A stretch of DNA of 64,000 bases from Tateyamaria sp. Alg231-49 (GTDB taxonomy: Bacteria; Pseudomonadota; Alphaproteobacteria; Rhodobacterales; Rhodobacteraceae). A program made the translations under genes and the position numbers. Shown in pieces: positions 1-6,925 of this stretch; positions within the stretch are counted from its first letter, which is position 1; every line of letters begins with the position of its first letter. The stretch covers positions 45,794 to 109,793 of the forward strand of contig NZ_FRFA01000013.1 of the NCBI RefSeq assembly GCF_900143535.1, read 5' to 3'. The notes under the pieces were generated by a model. That model searched no databases and was not told where the DNA came from. It saw only the letters and a list, made by a program, of their open reading frames with translations.

Positions 1-264
1 GTTTTTGCGGACTAAGTGGACGACGCGCTGACGCTATGTAGAATGGTCTCGCAGGTGCAGATACAACCGAACGCAAAGCTTCCATCATACGAAAACGCGG
101 GCGATTACATAGGCCGCTTGAGAATTGCTGCGAGAATAGAGAGGGTCGATCCCGATGGCCTAACTGCAAATGCAGCAAGGGAAAACCCAATCGACGACAG
201 CTTGATTCAACAGAACACTGCACCTCATGTTACGACTTCTCGAAGACGTACTTGGTGCACCCAA

Positions 265-282
265 TGGGTGATAAATCACCCA
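265..282. repeat. 18-bp perfect palindrome
   Basis: TGGGTGATAAATCACCCA has 8-bp arms around two central bases. It lies in a stretch with no convincing gene. It could be an operator or a factor-dependent terminator of something upstream of the window. There is no T-run after it, so an intrinsic terminator is unlikely. Confidence 0.4.
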
Positions 283-334
283 CCTTGTGTAATTTCATAA
301 AGCGCAAAAGTGTTTTTTAAACCAATTCCTCCAA

Positions 335-565
335 TCAGATGGGTGTCGTAAAAAGGGGTTGTGTAAAAGTTGAACTGTTTTTGTGAGTAACAAGTATGAA
401 CTGTCGTAGAAGTGGCGCGAGTTGGGCCGGCATTTCCGTTTGGAATGCATCCAATAGTTTGAACAACTCTCCTGAAGTCTGCACTAAATTGTTGTCCCTT
501 GAAGACCTTGCGGAAAGGCGAACCAGACGCGACGTGCTGGTCACGAGCTCTGCTTCAATCGCCAC
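335..565 (-). CDS. possible small protein or gene fragment, 76 aa
   Basis: This is an open frame with a GTG start. Its N-terminal 56 residues have a reasonable amphipathic composition (SGELFKLLDAFQTEMPAQL), but the tail after about residue 57 looks non-coding. I do not recognise it and it has no clear ribosome binding site. It may be the end of a decayed gene. The surrounding 1-727 interval holds no other supportable gene. Confidence 0.2.
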   Translation of the reverse strand: MAIEAELVTSTSRLVRLSARSSRDNNLVQTSGELFKLLDAFQTEMPAQLAPLLRQFILVTHKNSSTFTQPLFTTPI

Positions 566-691
566 AATTTTTGCAGCTGTAAGCCTCCTGAGGGCTTAAG
601 AATTTGCCTCGGCCGCGGCTCACGCCCGCGCGCCAGCAAAAAAATACGCATAAAAATTCCGACCTGACGTCGGACGATTGACTGTCAATTT

Positions 692-721
692 AACTCTGGG
701 TGGGGGCACCACCAAGGAGTT
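692..721 (+). promoter_or_regulatory. hairpin sequestering the Shine-Dalgarno site of the lipoprotein gene
   Basis: AACTC (692-696) can pair with GAGTT (717-721) and GGTGG (699-703) with CCACC (709-713). This encloses the AAGGAG ribosome binding site at 714-719, eight bases before the ATG at 728. The stem could mask the site in the mRNA, as in RNA thermometers or translational switches. The pairing is directly visible; the regulatory role is inference. Confidence 0.45.
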
Positions 722-727
722 AGTTAA

Positions 728-1396
728 ATGGTACCCGCCTGTAATAAGTATACTTCGATCGGCTCAACATTGCTCTTCGCGGCCCTCTTGACGGGTTGCA
801 CGAGTTCAGACCAATTCCAAGTGACGCGAGTCTCCCAATTGGTTCAACTAATGGCTTCTGAAGACACCCAAGACTGCCGGTTCAAGACCATTCGAACCGA
901 CGTGTACTCAGAAATCTTTGCTCGCGATGACAGCGTTTCTTTCATCAAGAATTTGGAAGACCTTTGCCCGACAGTTGGTTTTGCACTGTCAGAGGCCGAC
1001 CCAGCGCTGGGATCGCAATCGGCATTTTTTGATGTCACGAATGAAGAAGAACCCTCAGGCCTTGGGTCTTCGGGTGGCGGCACGCGGAGTGCAGGAAACG
1101 GGACTAGCGGCAGTTCAGGCGGTGGAAGCACCGGAGACGGAAGCGATGGCGCCGGAAGCAACACAGGGGGAGAAAGTACAGGCGGAAGTAGTGGCGGCAG
1201 CGCCGGCGGCGATGACAGTAGCTCCGGTGGCGGCAGTAGCGCAGGCGGCAGCGGCAAAGGCGGCGGCGGCAAAGGCGGCGGCGGCAAAGGCGGCAAAGGC
1301 GGCGGGCGGAATGGAAACAATGGTGGTGGTAACGGACCTGAGGGTGCAAGTCCCGGTAAGGGGCACCGCGCAAACTTTGATGAAAACGGCACTTAA
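728..1396 (+). CDS. lipoprotein with long Gly/Ser/Lys low-complexity tail, 222 aa
   Basis: The N-terminus carries a lipoprotein signal ending in LLTGC (lipidated Cys24). Residues 25-105 form a small mixed region with two further cysteines (TQDCRF and EDLCP) that may form a disulfide. From about residue 108 the protein is almost entirely Gly, Ser, Asn and Asp, ending in GKGGGG-type blocks and a basic GRNGNN segment. The start is fixed by AAGGAG eight bases upstream. It should be membrane-anchored with a flexible tail reaching into the periplasm or outside. It stands alone, with no partner gene at operon distance. The coding is supported by the signal and ribosome binding site; the function is unknown. 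Long proline- or alanine-rich frames in the same DNA are by-products of the glycine codon repeats. Confidence 0.75.
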   Translation: MVPACNKYTSIGSTLLFAALLTGCTSSDQFQVTRVSQLVQLMASEDTQDCRFKTIRTDVYSEIFARDDSVSFIKNLEDLCPTVGFALSEADPALGSQSAFFDVTNEEEPSGLGSSGGGTRSAGNGTSGSSGGGSTGDGSDGAGSNTGGESTGGSSGGSAGGDDSSSGGGSSAGGSGKGGGGKGGGGKGGKGGGRNGNNGGGNGPEGASPGKGHRANFDENGT

Positions 1397-1915
1397 GCCA
1401 GACCTTTGTTGGGCACTGTCAAAGGAAACCGGCCAATGGCTGAACAACGGATCGGAGAATTCAGACCTGCCGTTGTCACAACGAGAACGGGCCATGCTGC
1501 GAGTCAGGCGCCTGCGAAGTTTGCAGAAATTCGCAGGCGTTCACGGCTCATTCCGAACGGTTGTTGAAGACAGACCGAACCATGTCGAAAAGTTGTCAGG
1601 TTGGCCCGCCCCTTCTTGCTAGACCTGCAAGGATGTTGATTGCGTGCGTAACATGACATGAGGGGAGGTGCGCGACCATTGGCTTTTGGCTGGGTCTACA
1701 TTGGGCTCAAACCCGCCCTTCGCCGCATGCCATCTGACCCCAAGGTGGTGAAGAAACTTCTCCACGTTGTCCATTTTCCGCCACATTGCCTGTTTACAAA
1801 GTCGACGAGGTACCCGTGCACGGCCAAGAACTGTTTCAAAAACAGAAACAAAGTGCATAATGCGGCCAAAAGAGCCGTGTCGACAAAAGAGCAGCGCAGG
1901 AAAGACCCGTCTCAG
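1397..1915. other. intergenic region upstream of the glycan-modification operon
   Basis: No convincing gene is visible. Open frames run through it, but their products have no domain-like character. It should hold the promoter of the operon starting at 1916, although no clear -35/-10 pair stands out. It contains the inverted repeat at 1509-1539. Confidence 0.4.
1509..1539. repeat. inverted repeat, 10-bp perfect arms
   Basis: CGCCTGCGAA (1509-1518) and TTCGCAGGCG (1530-1539) are perfect inverted arms around an 11-base loop, about 110 bp after the lipoprotein gene. With no T-run it is not a classical terminator, but it could stall or end transcription from that gene. Confidence 0.4.
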
Positions 1916-2845
1916 ATGGCAAAGTCCGAAGAGAAAAAGCGAACTGAACGCGAGGCTTGGCGCTCATCCCTTGCCGAGCGCGCAGCGGCCGAAGGGTTTT
2001 TTGAAGAAATCGGCCCTCTGCACAAGGCGATCCACATTCCCGAAGACGGCGAGCTGGGCAAAACCCTCGTAGTGGTCTTCGACAATCTTGATGACATCCG
2101 CCAGGATCCCAACCGCCTGCCATGGGCTGTGGACTTTATCAGCTCGCAAGGCTGGTCCTCACTTGGCGTCATGGCGCACGGACCGACATGGTATCGTGAC
2201 GCGCACATGTTCGCGTTCTTTGACCGGCTAAGGGACGAAAAGTTCTTTGATAAATTCGACCGTGTTGTGTTTTACGGCACTTCGATGGGCGGCTATGCCG
2301 CTGCATCCTTTTCCGCCGCCTGCCCCGGGGCGACTGTCGTCGCCATCAGCCCACAGGCCACGATGGACCGGGACCGCGCGGGTTGGGATCACCGTTACAA
2401 ACGCTCTTGGATACACGACTATGACGGCCCCTATGGCTATGCGCCGGACCTGTCGGCGGCAGCGGAAAAAGTCTGGGTGTTCTACGATGCGCGCATGCCC
2501 CAAGACGCCATGCACGCCTCCCTTTTTCGAGGGTCAAACGTGATCGACATGGGTTGCCCGTTCATGGGCCACGGCATGCTGACCATGTGGCGGGACATAG
2601 GTGTGCTGAAACCGATCATTTCTGGCGTGATCAATGACACACTGACGCCCACGAGCGTACGCCGTTTGCTGCGAGCACGACACCAGTCAAAGATGTATCA
2701 AAAAGCGTTGCTCCAGTATCTTGAAGGCACCACAAAACACCGCCTGTTGATCCGCTACTGTTTCGCCATCCTCAAGACGCGCCCGGCCCCGCATTTCCGA
2801 AATGCCGCGCAACGCGCACGCCAGCATCTGCGGGAAAACGCATGA
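1916..2845 (+). CDS. alpha/beta-hydrolase-like protein, paralogue 1, 309 aa
   Basis: The serine-hydrolase nucleophile elbow GTSMGG (Ser123) follows a hydrophobic strand (RVVFYG). An aspartate follows the strand KVWVFYD (Asp191), and GHGML supplies a candidate catalytic histidine (His219). The N-terminal block WSSLGVMAHGPTWYRD recurs in paralogue 2 at 3858. The open frame extends upstream to 1658, but that part looks non-coding. I chose the ATG at 1916, where similarity to the paralogue begins, with a weak AGGAAA about 12 bases before it. Roseobacter proteins of this kind are, as I recall, sometimes labelled phosphoadenosine phosphosulfate reductase; nothing here supports that. It is first in an ATGA-coupled unit. 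The substrate is unknown; ester cleavage or transfer on a glycan is inference from neighbours. Confidence 0.8.
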   Translation: MAKSEEKKRTEREAWRSSLAERAAAEGFFEEIGPLHKAIHIPEDGELGKTLVVVFDNLDDIRQDPNRLPWAVDFISSQGWSSLGVMAHGPTWYRDAHMFAFFDRLRDEKFFDKFDRVVFYGTSMGGYAAASFSAACPGATVVAISPQATMDRDRAGWDHRYKRSWIHDYDGPYGYAPDLSAAAEKVWVFYDARMPQDAMHASLFRGSNVIDMGCPFMGHGMLTMWRDIGVLKPIISGVINDTLTPTSVRRLLRARHQSKMYQKALLQYLEGTTKHRLLIRYCFAILKTRPAPHFRNAAQRARQHLRENA

Positions 2846-3861
2846 AGCCGCTGCCCAATATCGCCTCGCTCTGGATCGGCGGACGGTTGTCGTGGCTGGA
2901 ACAGCTGTGCCTGAAATCCTTTGCCGATCAGGGCCACCGCACCACGCTTTACAGCTATTCGCCCATCCCGAACCTGCCCGAAGGCGTGCACGCCGGTGAT
3001 GCAGAGGAAATCTTTCCCTCCAAGCCAATGCTCATCCACGCCCGCAACGGCAGCCCCGCGATCCACGCTGACATGTGGCGCCTGCATCTGTTGGCCAAGA
3101 CGGACAACATCTGGGTCGATGCGGACATGTACTGCTATCGCCCCTTCGATTTTGACAGCCCCTACGTCTATGGCTGGGAAAAGCCCGGACAGGTCTGCAA
3201 CGCGGTTTTGGGCCTGCCGCCAGACTCCAAAACCCTTATCGGTCTGCTCGACTTCTTCAAAGACGAATACGCAATCGCGCCGTGGCTGAAGAAATGGCAG
3301 CAAAAGGAACTGCAGGCGGAAAAGAACGCAGGCAACCCTGTGCACATGACCGAACAGGCATGGGGGTTCACGGGCCCCGCCTCGGTCACGTATTTCCTCG
3401 AACAAACAGGCGAGATTGAGCACGCAGAACCGCAAACCGTGTTCTACCCGATCTCGTTTCCTGACCGGAACCACATGATCATGTCCCGCTTCAACATCGA
3501 AGAGCGGCTGACAGAACAGACCCGCGGGGTACACTTCTGGGCCCGGCGGATGAAACCGCGCCTTGAGGAAAAGGAAAATAACACCCCGCGCCGGGGCAGC
3601 TTCATGGACGGCCTGATCACCAAGCACGGGATTGACCCCGCCGCCGCCCCGATCCCAGCGAAAAAGAAAGTGTCGAACGCCCCCGTCATGGATCCAGAAT
3701 TTCAGGCCAAAATCGGGATCGAGGCGCTCAAGGGCGAGGCCTCCTTCACCAAAATCTGCCGCGATCACCTTGTCGATAAGCAATTCGTAAAATCCTGCCG
3801 CGACACGATTGTGAACAATGCCGCAACGCTGTTCGCACCCAAGACGGACAAAGGAACATGA
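2842..3861 (+). CDS. GT32-like glycosyltransferase with DXD motif, 339 aa
   Basis: The N-terminus (NIASLWIGGRLSWLEQLCLKS) resembles bacterial sugar transferases of the DXD/OCH1-related GT32 group. A DXD metal and nucleotide-sugar motif sits at WVDADMYCYRP (Asp93, Asp95), preceded by HADMWRLHLL, the usual acceptor-side helix. The length is typical. The gene overlaps the preceding stop by ATGA and ends in another ATGA overlap, so it is translationally coupled between two hydrolase-like paralogues. It probably acts in the cytoplasm, transferring a sugar from a nucleotide sugar to a glycan or lipid acceptor. Donor and acceptor cannot be read from the sequence. The C-terminal roughly 100 residues are Lys-rich and less recognisable. 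Confidence 0.82.
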   Translation: MKPLPNIASLWIGGRLSWLEQLCLKSFADQGHRTTLYSYSPIPNLPEGVHAGDAEEIFPSKPMLIHARNGSPAIHADMWRLHLLAKTDNIWVDADMYCYRPFDFDSPYVYGWEKPGQVCNAVLGLPPDSKTLIGLLDFFKDEYAIAPWLKKWQQKELQAEKNAGNPVHMTEQAWGFTGPASVTYFLEQTGEIEHAEPQTVFYPISFPDRNHMIMSRFNIEERLTEQTRGVHFWARRMKPRLEEKENNTPRRGSFMDGLITKHGIDPAAAPIPAKKKVSNAPVMDPEFQAKIGIEALKGEASFTKICRDHLVDKQFVKSCRDTIVNNAATLFAPKTDKGT

Positions 3862-4769
3862 ACAAACGCGTCAAATGGGCCGACACACTGGCCGAAATGG
3901 GCGAAGAACGCGGGTTCTTTCGCCAACTGGGCGACCAGCACAACGCCCTTTTCATCAAGGGTGACAACACGCTGGTTGTAACCTTTGACAACCTCGATGA
4001 CGTCCGTCAGGACGTCGAAGAAAGAATGCCGTGGGGCAGCCAGTTCATCTCATCGCGCGGCTGGTCCTCGCTTGGCATCGGGGCGCATGGCTGGACGTGG
4101 TACCGGGATGAGGCGGTGCACGACTTCTTTGACGAATTGCGCGACACCGGCTTTTTTGACCAGTTTGACAATGTGGTGTTTTACGGCACCTCGATGGCCG
4201 GGTATGCGGCCACGGTGTTTTGCGCCGCCGCTCCGGGGGCCAAGGTGCTGGCCATGAACCCACAAGCCACCCTTGAACGGCGCATCACACGCGGCTGGGA
4301 AACCCGCTATCATCGCTCATGGAAACAGGATTTCTCCGGGCGCTATTCCTACGGACCCGACCAGTCGGCCAGCGCAAATATCGTCTACCTGTTTTTTGAC
4401 CCCTATGTGGTCGAGGATTCAATGCACGCTGCCCTTTATCAAAACGACAACGTGGTCAAAATCCGATGCCGCCACTTTGGCCACGGCCTTACCAGCGCCT
4501 TCAACCGCATCGGCAAGCTCAAGGAACTGGTCGAAATGTGCGTGAACGGCACGCCCGAAGACCACCAGATTTACAAACTGATGACGGCGCGCAAGGACTT
4601 GCCCCGCTATCAGAAATCCGTGCTCAACAAGCTACTTGAACGCAAGCGCCCGCTGCTGATCCACCGCTGGTGTCGCCGCGTGATAGAGATGTCTGGCGAA
4701 GGCCAGCGCCCCCATTTCCGCCGCGCCATGAACCAGGCCGCGCGCGCATTACGCCCTGATCAGGTGTGA
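3858..4769 (+). CDS. alpha/beta-hydrolase-like protein, paralogue 2, 303 aa
   Basis: This is clearly homologous to the protein at 1916. It shares the block WSSLGIGAHGWTWYRDE, the nucleophile elbow GTSMAG (Ser112), the acidic strand VYLFFD (Asp181) and FGHGL (His209), so the putative catalytic triad is complete. The ATG at 3858 overlaps the upstream stop by four bases. Two near-copies flanking a glycosyltransferase suggest duplication followed by specialisation for different substrates. It probably works with the rest of this operon on a carbohydrate. No signal peptide is visible, so it is likely cytoplasmic. Confidence 0.8.
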   Translation: MNKRVKWADTLAEMGEERGFFRQLGDQHNALFIKGDNTLVVTFDNLDDVRQDVEERMPWGSQFISSRGWSSLGIGAHGWTWYRDEAVHDFFDELRDTGFFDQFDNVVFYGTSMAGYAATVFCAAAPGAKVLAMNPQATLERRITRGWETRYHRSWKQDFSGRYSYGPDQSASANIVYLFFDPYVVEDSMHAALYQNDNVVKIRCRHFGHGLTSAFNRIGKLKELVEMCVNGTPEDHQIYKLMTARKDLPRYQKSVLNKLLERKRPLLIHRWCRRVIEMSGEGQRPHFRRAMNQAARALRPDQV

Positions 4770-6925
4770 TGACAACTGCGCCCCCTCCCCTGCCCGCGTG
4801 GTACGCCGAACTTCCCGAAAGCGACCGCAGCGAGGATTTTCACCAGCATGTCGGCGCGGCAGAAATCTTGCTGTGCGAACGCGACTCTAAACAACTGATC
4901 ATCAGCTTTGGACTAAGCGAAGAAACAGATCACCCCGAGCTTGACTGGCCCGCTTGGACAGACCGGCTGGCGCGCACCAAGGGGTGGAGCCATATGGCGA
5001 TCATTGCCCCCAAAGGTACGTGGTTTCGCGATGCCCACCTGATCCAAACGCTGGAACAACTCCGCGATCTGGGCTTTTTCAAAAGGTTCAAAAACGTAGC
5101 CCTGTTTGGTGCCGCCCATCCCGGTGGCGGGTTTGCCGCCCTTGCCTTTGCCCCGCTTTGTCCGGGCGCGACTGTGATCGCCTTTGATCCGCAATCGACC
5201 TTGCGCGCGTCCTCTGCCCCGTTTGAGGATCGGTTTGAACCGCAAGTGCCAAGCCACTGGGCGCGCCCGTTTTCGGATGCATCCCGCGCCCTGACCCACA
5301 CATCGCGGGCTTACGTCGCCTATGATCCCTTTTGCCGTCACGCGACACAGCATATCGCCCGCTTGCCAGCCAAACGGATCACGCCGCTGCACGCCTACGG
5401 GCTCGTCGATGACATCGGCGTGGCGCTCAAACGGCTCGGTCTGCTCAATGACGTCCTGATTGCTGCTGTCGAAGGCACGCTTGAACCTGCCGCGTGGTAT
5501 CCGGCCCTGCGCACGCGGCGTGATCTTTATGTCTACCGACGCGGCATGGAAGGCCATTTGCAGGCGCGCGGCAAGGAAGTGTTGTCTGCTGCCTTCGTGG
5601 CCGCCTTTCGCAAACGCAACCGCGCGCGCAAGGCGGCGGAACAGCAACCAGCACCTGCGCCCGACGTACCGAAGGACCTTCCCCCATCCTTCCCGGATGC
5701 CCCAACCGCTCCCGCCCTCGCCGGGCGGCGTTGGCCGCGCACCCTTGGCAATGTCTGGGGCCTGCGCGATGAACCGACCGGTTTTCGCTACATGTCCGAT
5801 CAGTACGATGGGCGCGTTATGGGGTTCGAAGAACGGCGCGAAGTCACCCTTGGCGAAACCCACCCATTGGCGCTCGGAATGGGCGCGCTCGGTGGCCGCG
5901 CAGGCATTCCCCGCGCCCTGCCCGAGGACTTCCGTTTTCACGTTGTTGACGAAGCGCTTTCCGGGCGCGGCGCACCGACCCAGGCCAAATCCCACGGCGT
6001 GGCTGCACAGCGCCTGGCCGCACAACAGCGCCACGCATACCGCACCGTCATCGCCCTGACAGAGGCCCAATCAGGGATCACCGAAGCCGAAGCGCTGCCC
6101 GACAGCCCGCATTACCAGTCACTGATCGAACGGATCGCGGCTGCGCGCGAGGCACTGGCGGGCTGGAACAAAACTCTGTTCGTCGACCGCATCGCCTTGT
6201 CACTGTTATCCGGTGCGCCCGATATGCCCCAAGCCGAAGCCCTGCAACACTACGGCGACGTCGCCCACGCCATCCGCACCGATGCCGCACGCGCCGCCGG
6301 GCAAGCCAGCCCGCCGCATATCGTGGTCTCTCAAAGCGCAGGCACCGCCACCGATGGCACGTCAGACGTGATCCTAGCCGAAGGACAACTCGACATCACC
6401 CACCCCGCCCTTGGGATCATCGTGGCCACGCCGACCTACCCGTTCGCATTGATGGATGACATGCCCGCAACGCTTGATCCGCAATCCGCAATGCTGGTTG
6501 ACGAATTAGAAGCGCTGGCCATTGCAGCGGTGCAGGACAACACCCGCTGGTTCTGCCCCTCGCTGCGCTCAGCCCAAAGCAACGGCCGCACCATCAAGGC
6601 CACCTTCTCGGCTCTCGGCAATCTAGAGATGGGCGATGGCCCGCACGGTTTTGCAATCACTTGCGCAGGGGCAACACCCGCCATCACAAACGTATCGGTG
6701 CAGGGCCAAGACGTGATGCTCCAACTCGACAGCGACGTGCCAGCAGACGCCCACATCACCTATGCATGGGGCGCGTCAGCCAAGAAAACCACGGGGCGCT
6801 TCGCCAACGCGGGCAGCTTGCGCGATCAATGGTCCCGTCCCAGCGTCATGGCCCCCGGACAGACACTGCACCGCTATGCACTTGCGGGCCGCGTCGCCAT
6901 CACGCCCGCCGGAGGCCCGGCATGA
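4769..6925 (+). CDS. fusion of a degenerate hydrolase-like domain with an SGNH/SASA-like C-terminal domain, 718 aa
   Basis: Residues 1-290 match paralogues 1 and 2 (KGWSHMAIIAPKGTWFRDAH, CPGATVIAFDPQSTL). However, the nucleophile elbow has become GAAHPGG, with no serine, and the GHG histidine has become AYG. The strand aspartate survives in AYVAYD. A proline-rich linker (about residues 290-320) follows. The C-terminal 390 residues include HIVVSQSAGTATDG and end in AGSLRDQW, which loosely recall sialate-O-acetylesterase or SGNH proteins; this is inference. GTG at 4766 is possible, but ATG at 4769 overlaps the upstream TGA and is preferred. The gene ends in an ATGA overlap with the sulfatase. 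The N-terminal domain is probably a non-catalytic scaffold or binding unit. Confidence 0.72.
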   Translation: MTTAPPPLPAWYAELPESDRSEDFHQHVGAAEILLCERDSKQLIISFGLSEETDHPELDWPAWTDRLARTKGWSHMAIIAPKGTWFRDAHLIQTLEQLRDLGFFKRFKNVALFGAAHPGGGFAALAFAPLCPGATVIAFDPQSTLRASSAPFEDRFEPQVPSHWARPFSDASRALTHTSRAYVAYDPFCRHATQHIARLPAKRITPLHAYGLVDDIGVALKRLGLLNDVLIAAVEGTLEPAAWYPALRTRRDLYVYRRGMEGHLQARGKEVLSAAFVAAFRKRNRARKAAEQQPAPAPDVPKDLPPSFPDAPTAPALAGRRWPRTLGNVWGLRDEPTGFRYMSDQYDGRVMGFEERREVTLGETHPLALGMGALGGRAGIPRALPEDFRFHVVDEALSGRGAPTQAKSHGVAAQRLAAQQRHAYRTVIALTEAQSGITEAEALPDSPHYQSLIERIAAAREALAGWNKTLFVDRIALSLLSGAPDMPQAEALQHYGDVAHAIRTDAARAAGQASPPHIVVSQSAGTATDGTSDVILAEGQLDITHPALGIIVATPTYPFALMDDMPATLDPQSAMLVDELEALAIAAVQDNTRWFCPSLRSAQSNGRTIKATFSALGNLEMGDGPHGFAITCAGATPAITNVSVQGQDVMLQLDSDVPADAHITYAWGASAKKTTGRFANAGSLRDQWSRPSVMAPGQTLHRYALAGRVAITPAGGPA

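Noticed and set aside
16..300. Possible GTG-started protein of 94 residues at the left edge
   Set aside because: No ribosome binding site, no domain-like features, and it runs through a palindrome near its end.
844..1622. Long proline-rich, cysteine/arginine-rich and alanine-rich open frames on both strands
   Set aside because: They are by-products of the Gly-codon repeats of the lipoprotein gene at 728-1396 and have no ribosome binding sites or domain character.
1658..1915. N-terminal extension of the first hydrolase-like protein from an ATG at 1658
   Set aside because: The extra 86 residues have no counterpart in the paralogue at 3858 and look non-coding; the ATG at 1916 fits better.
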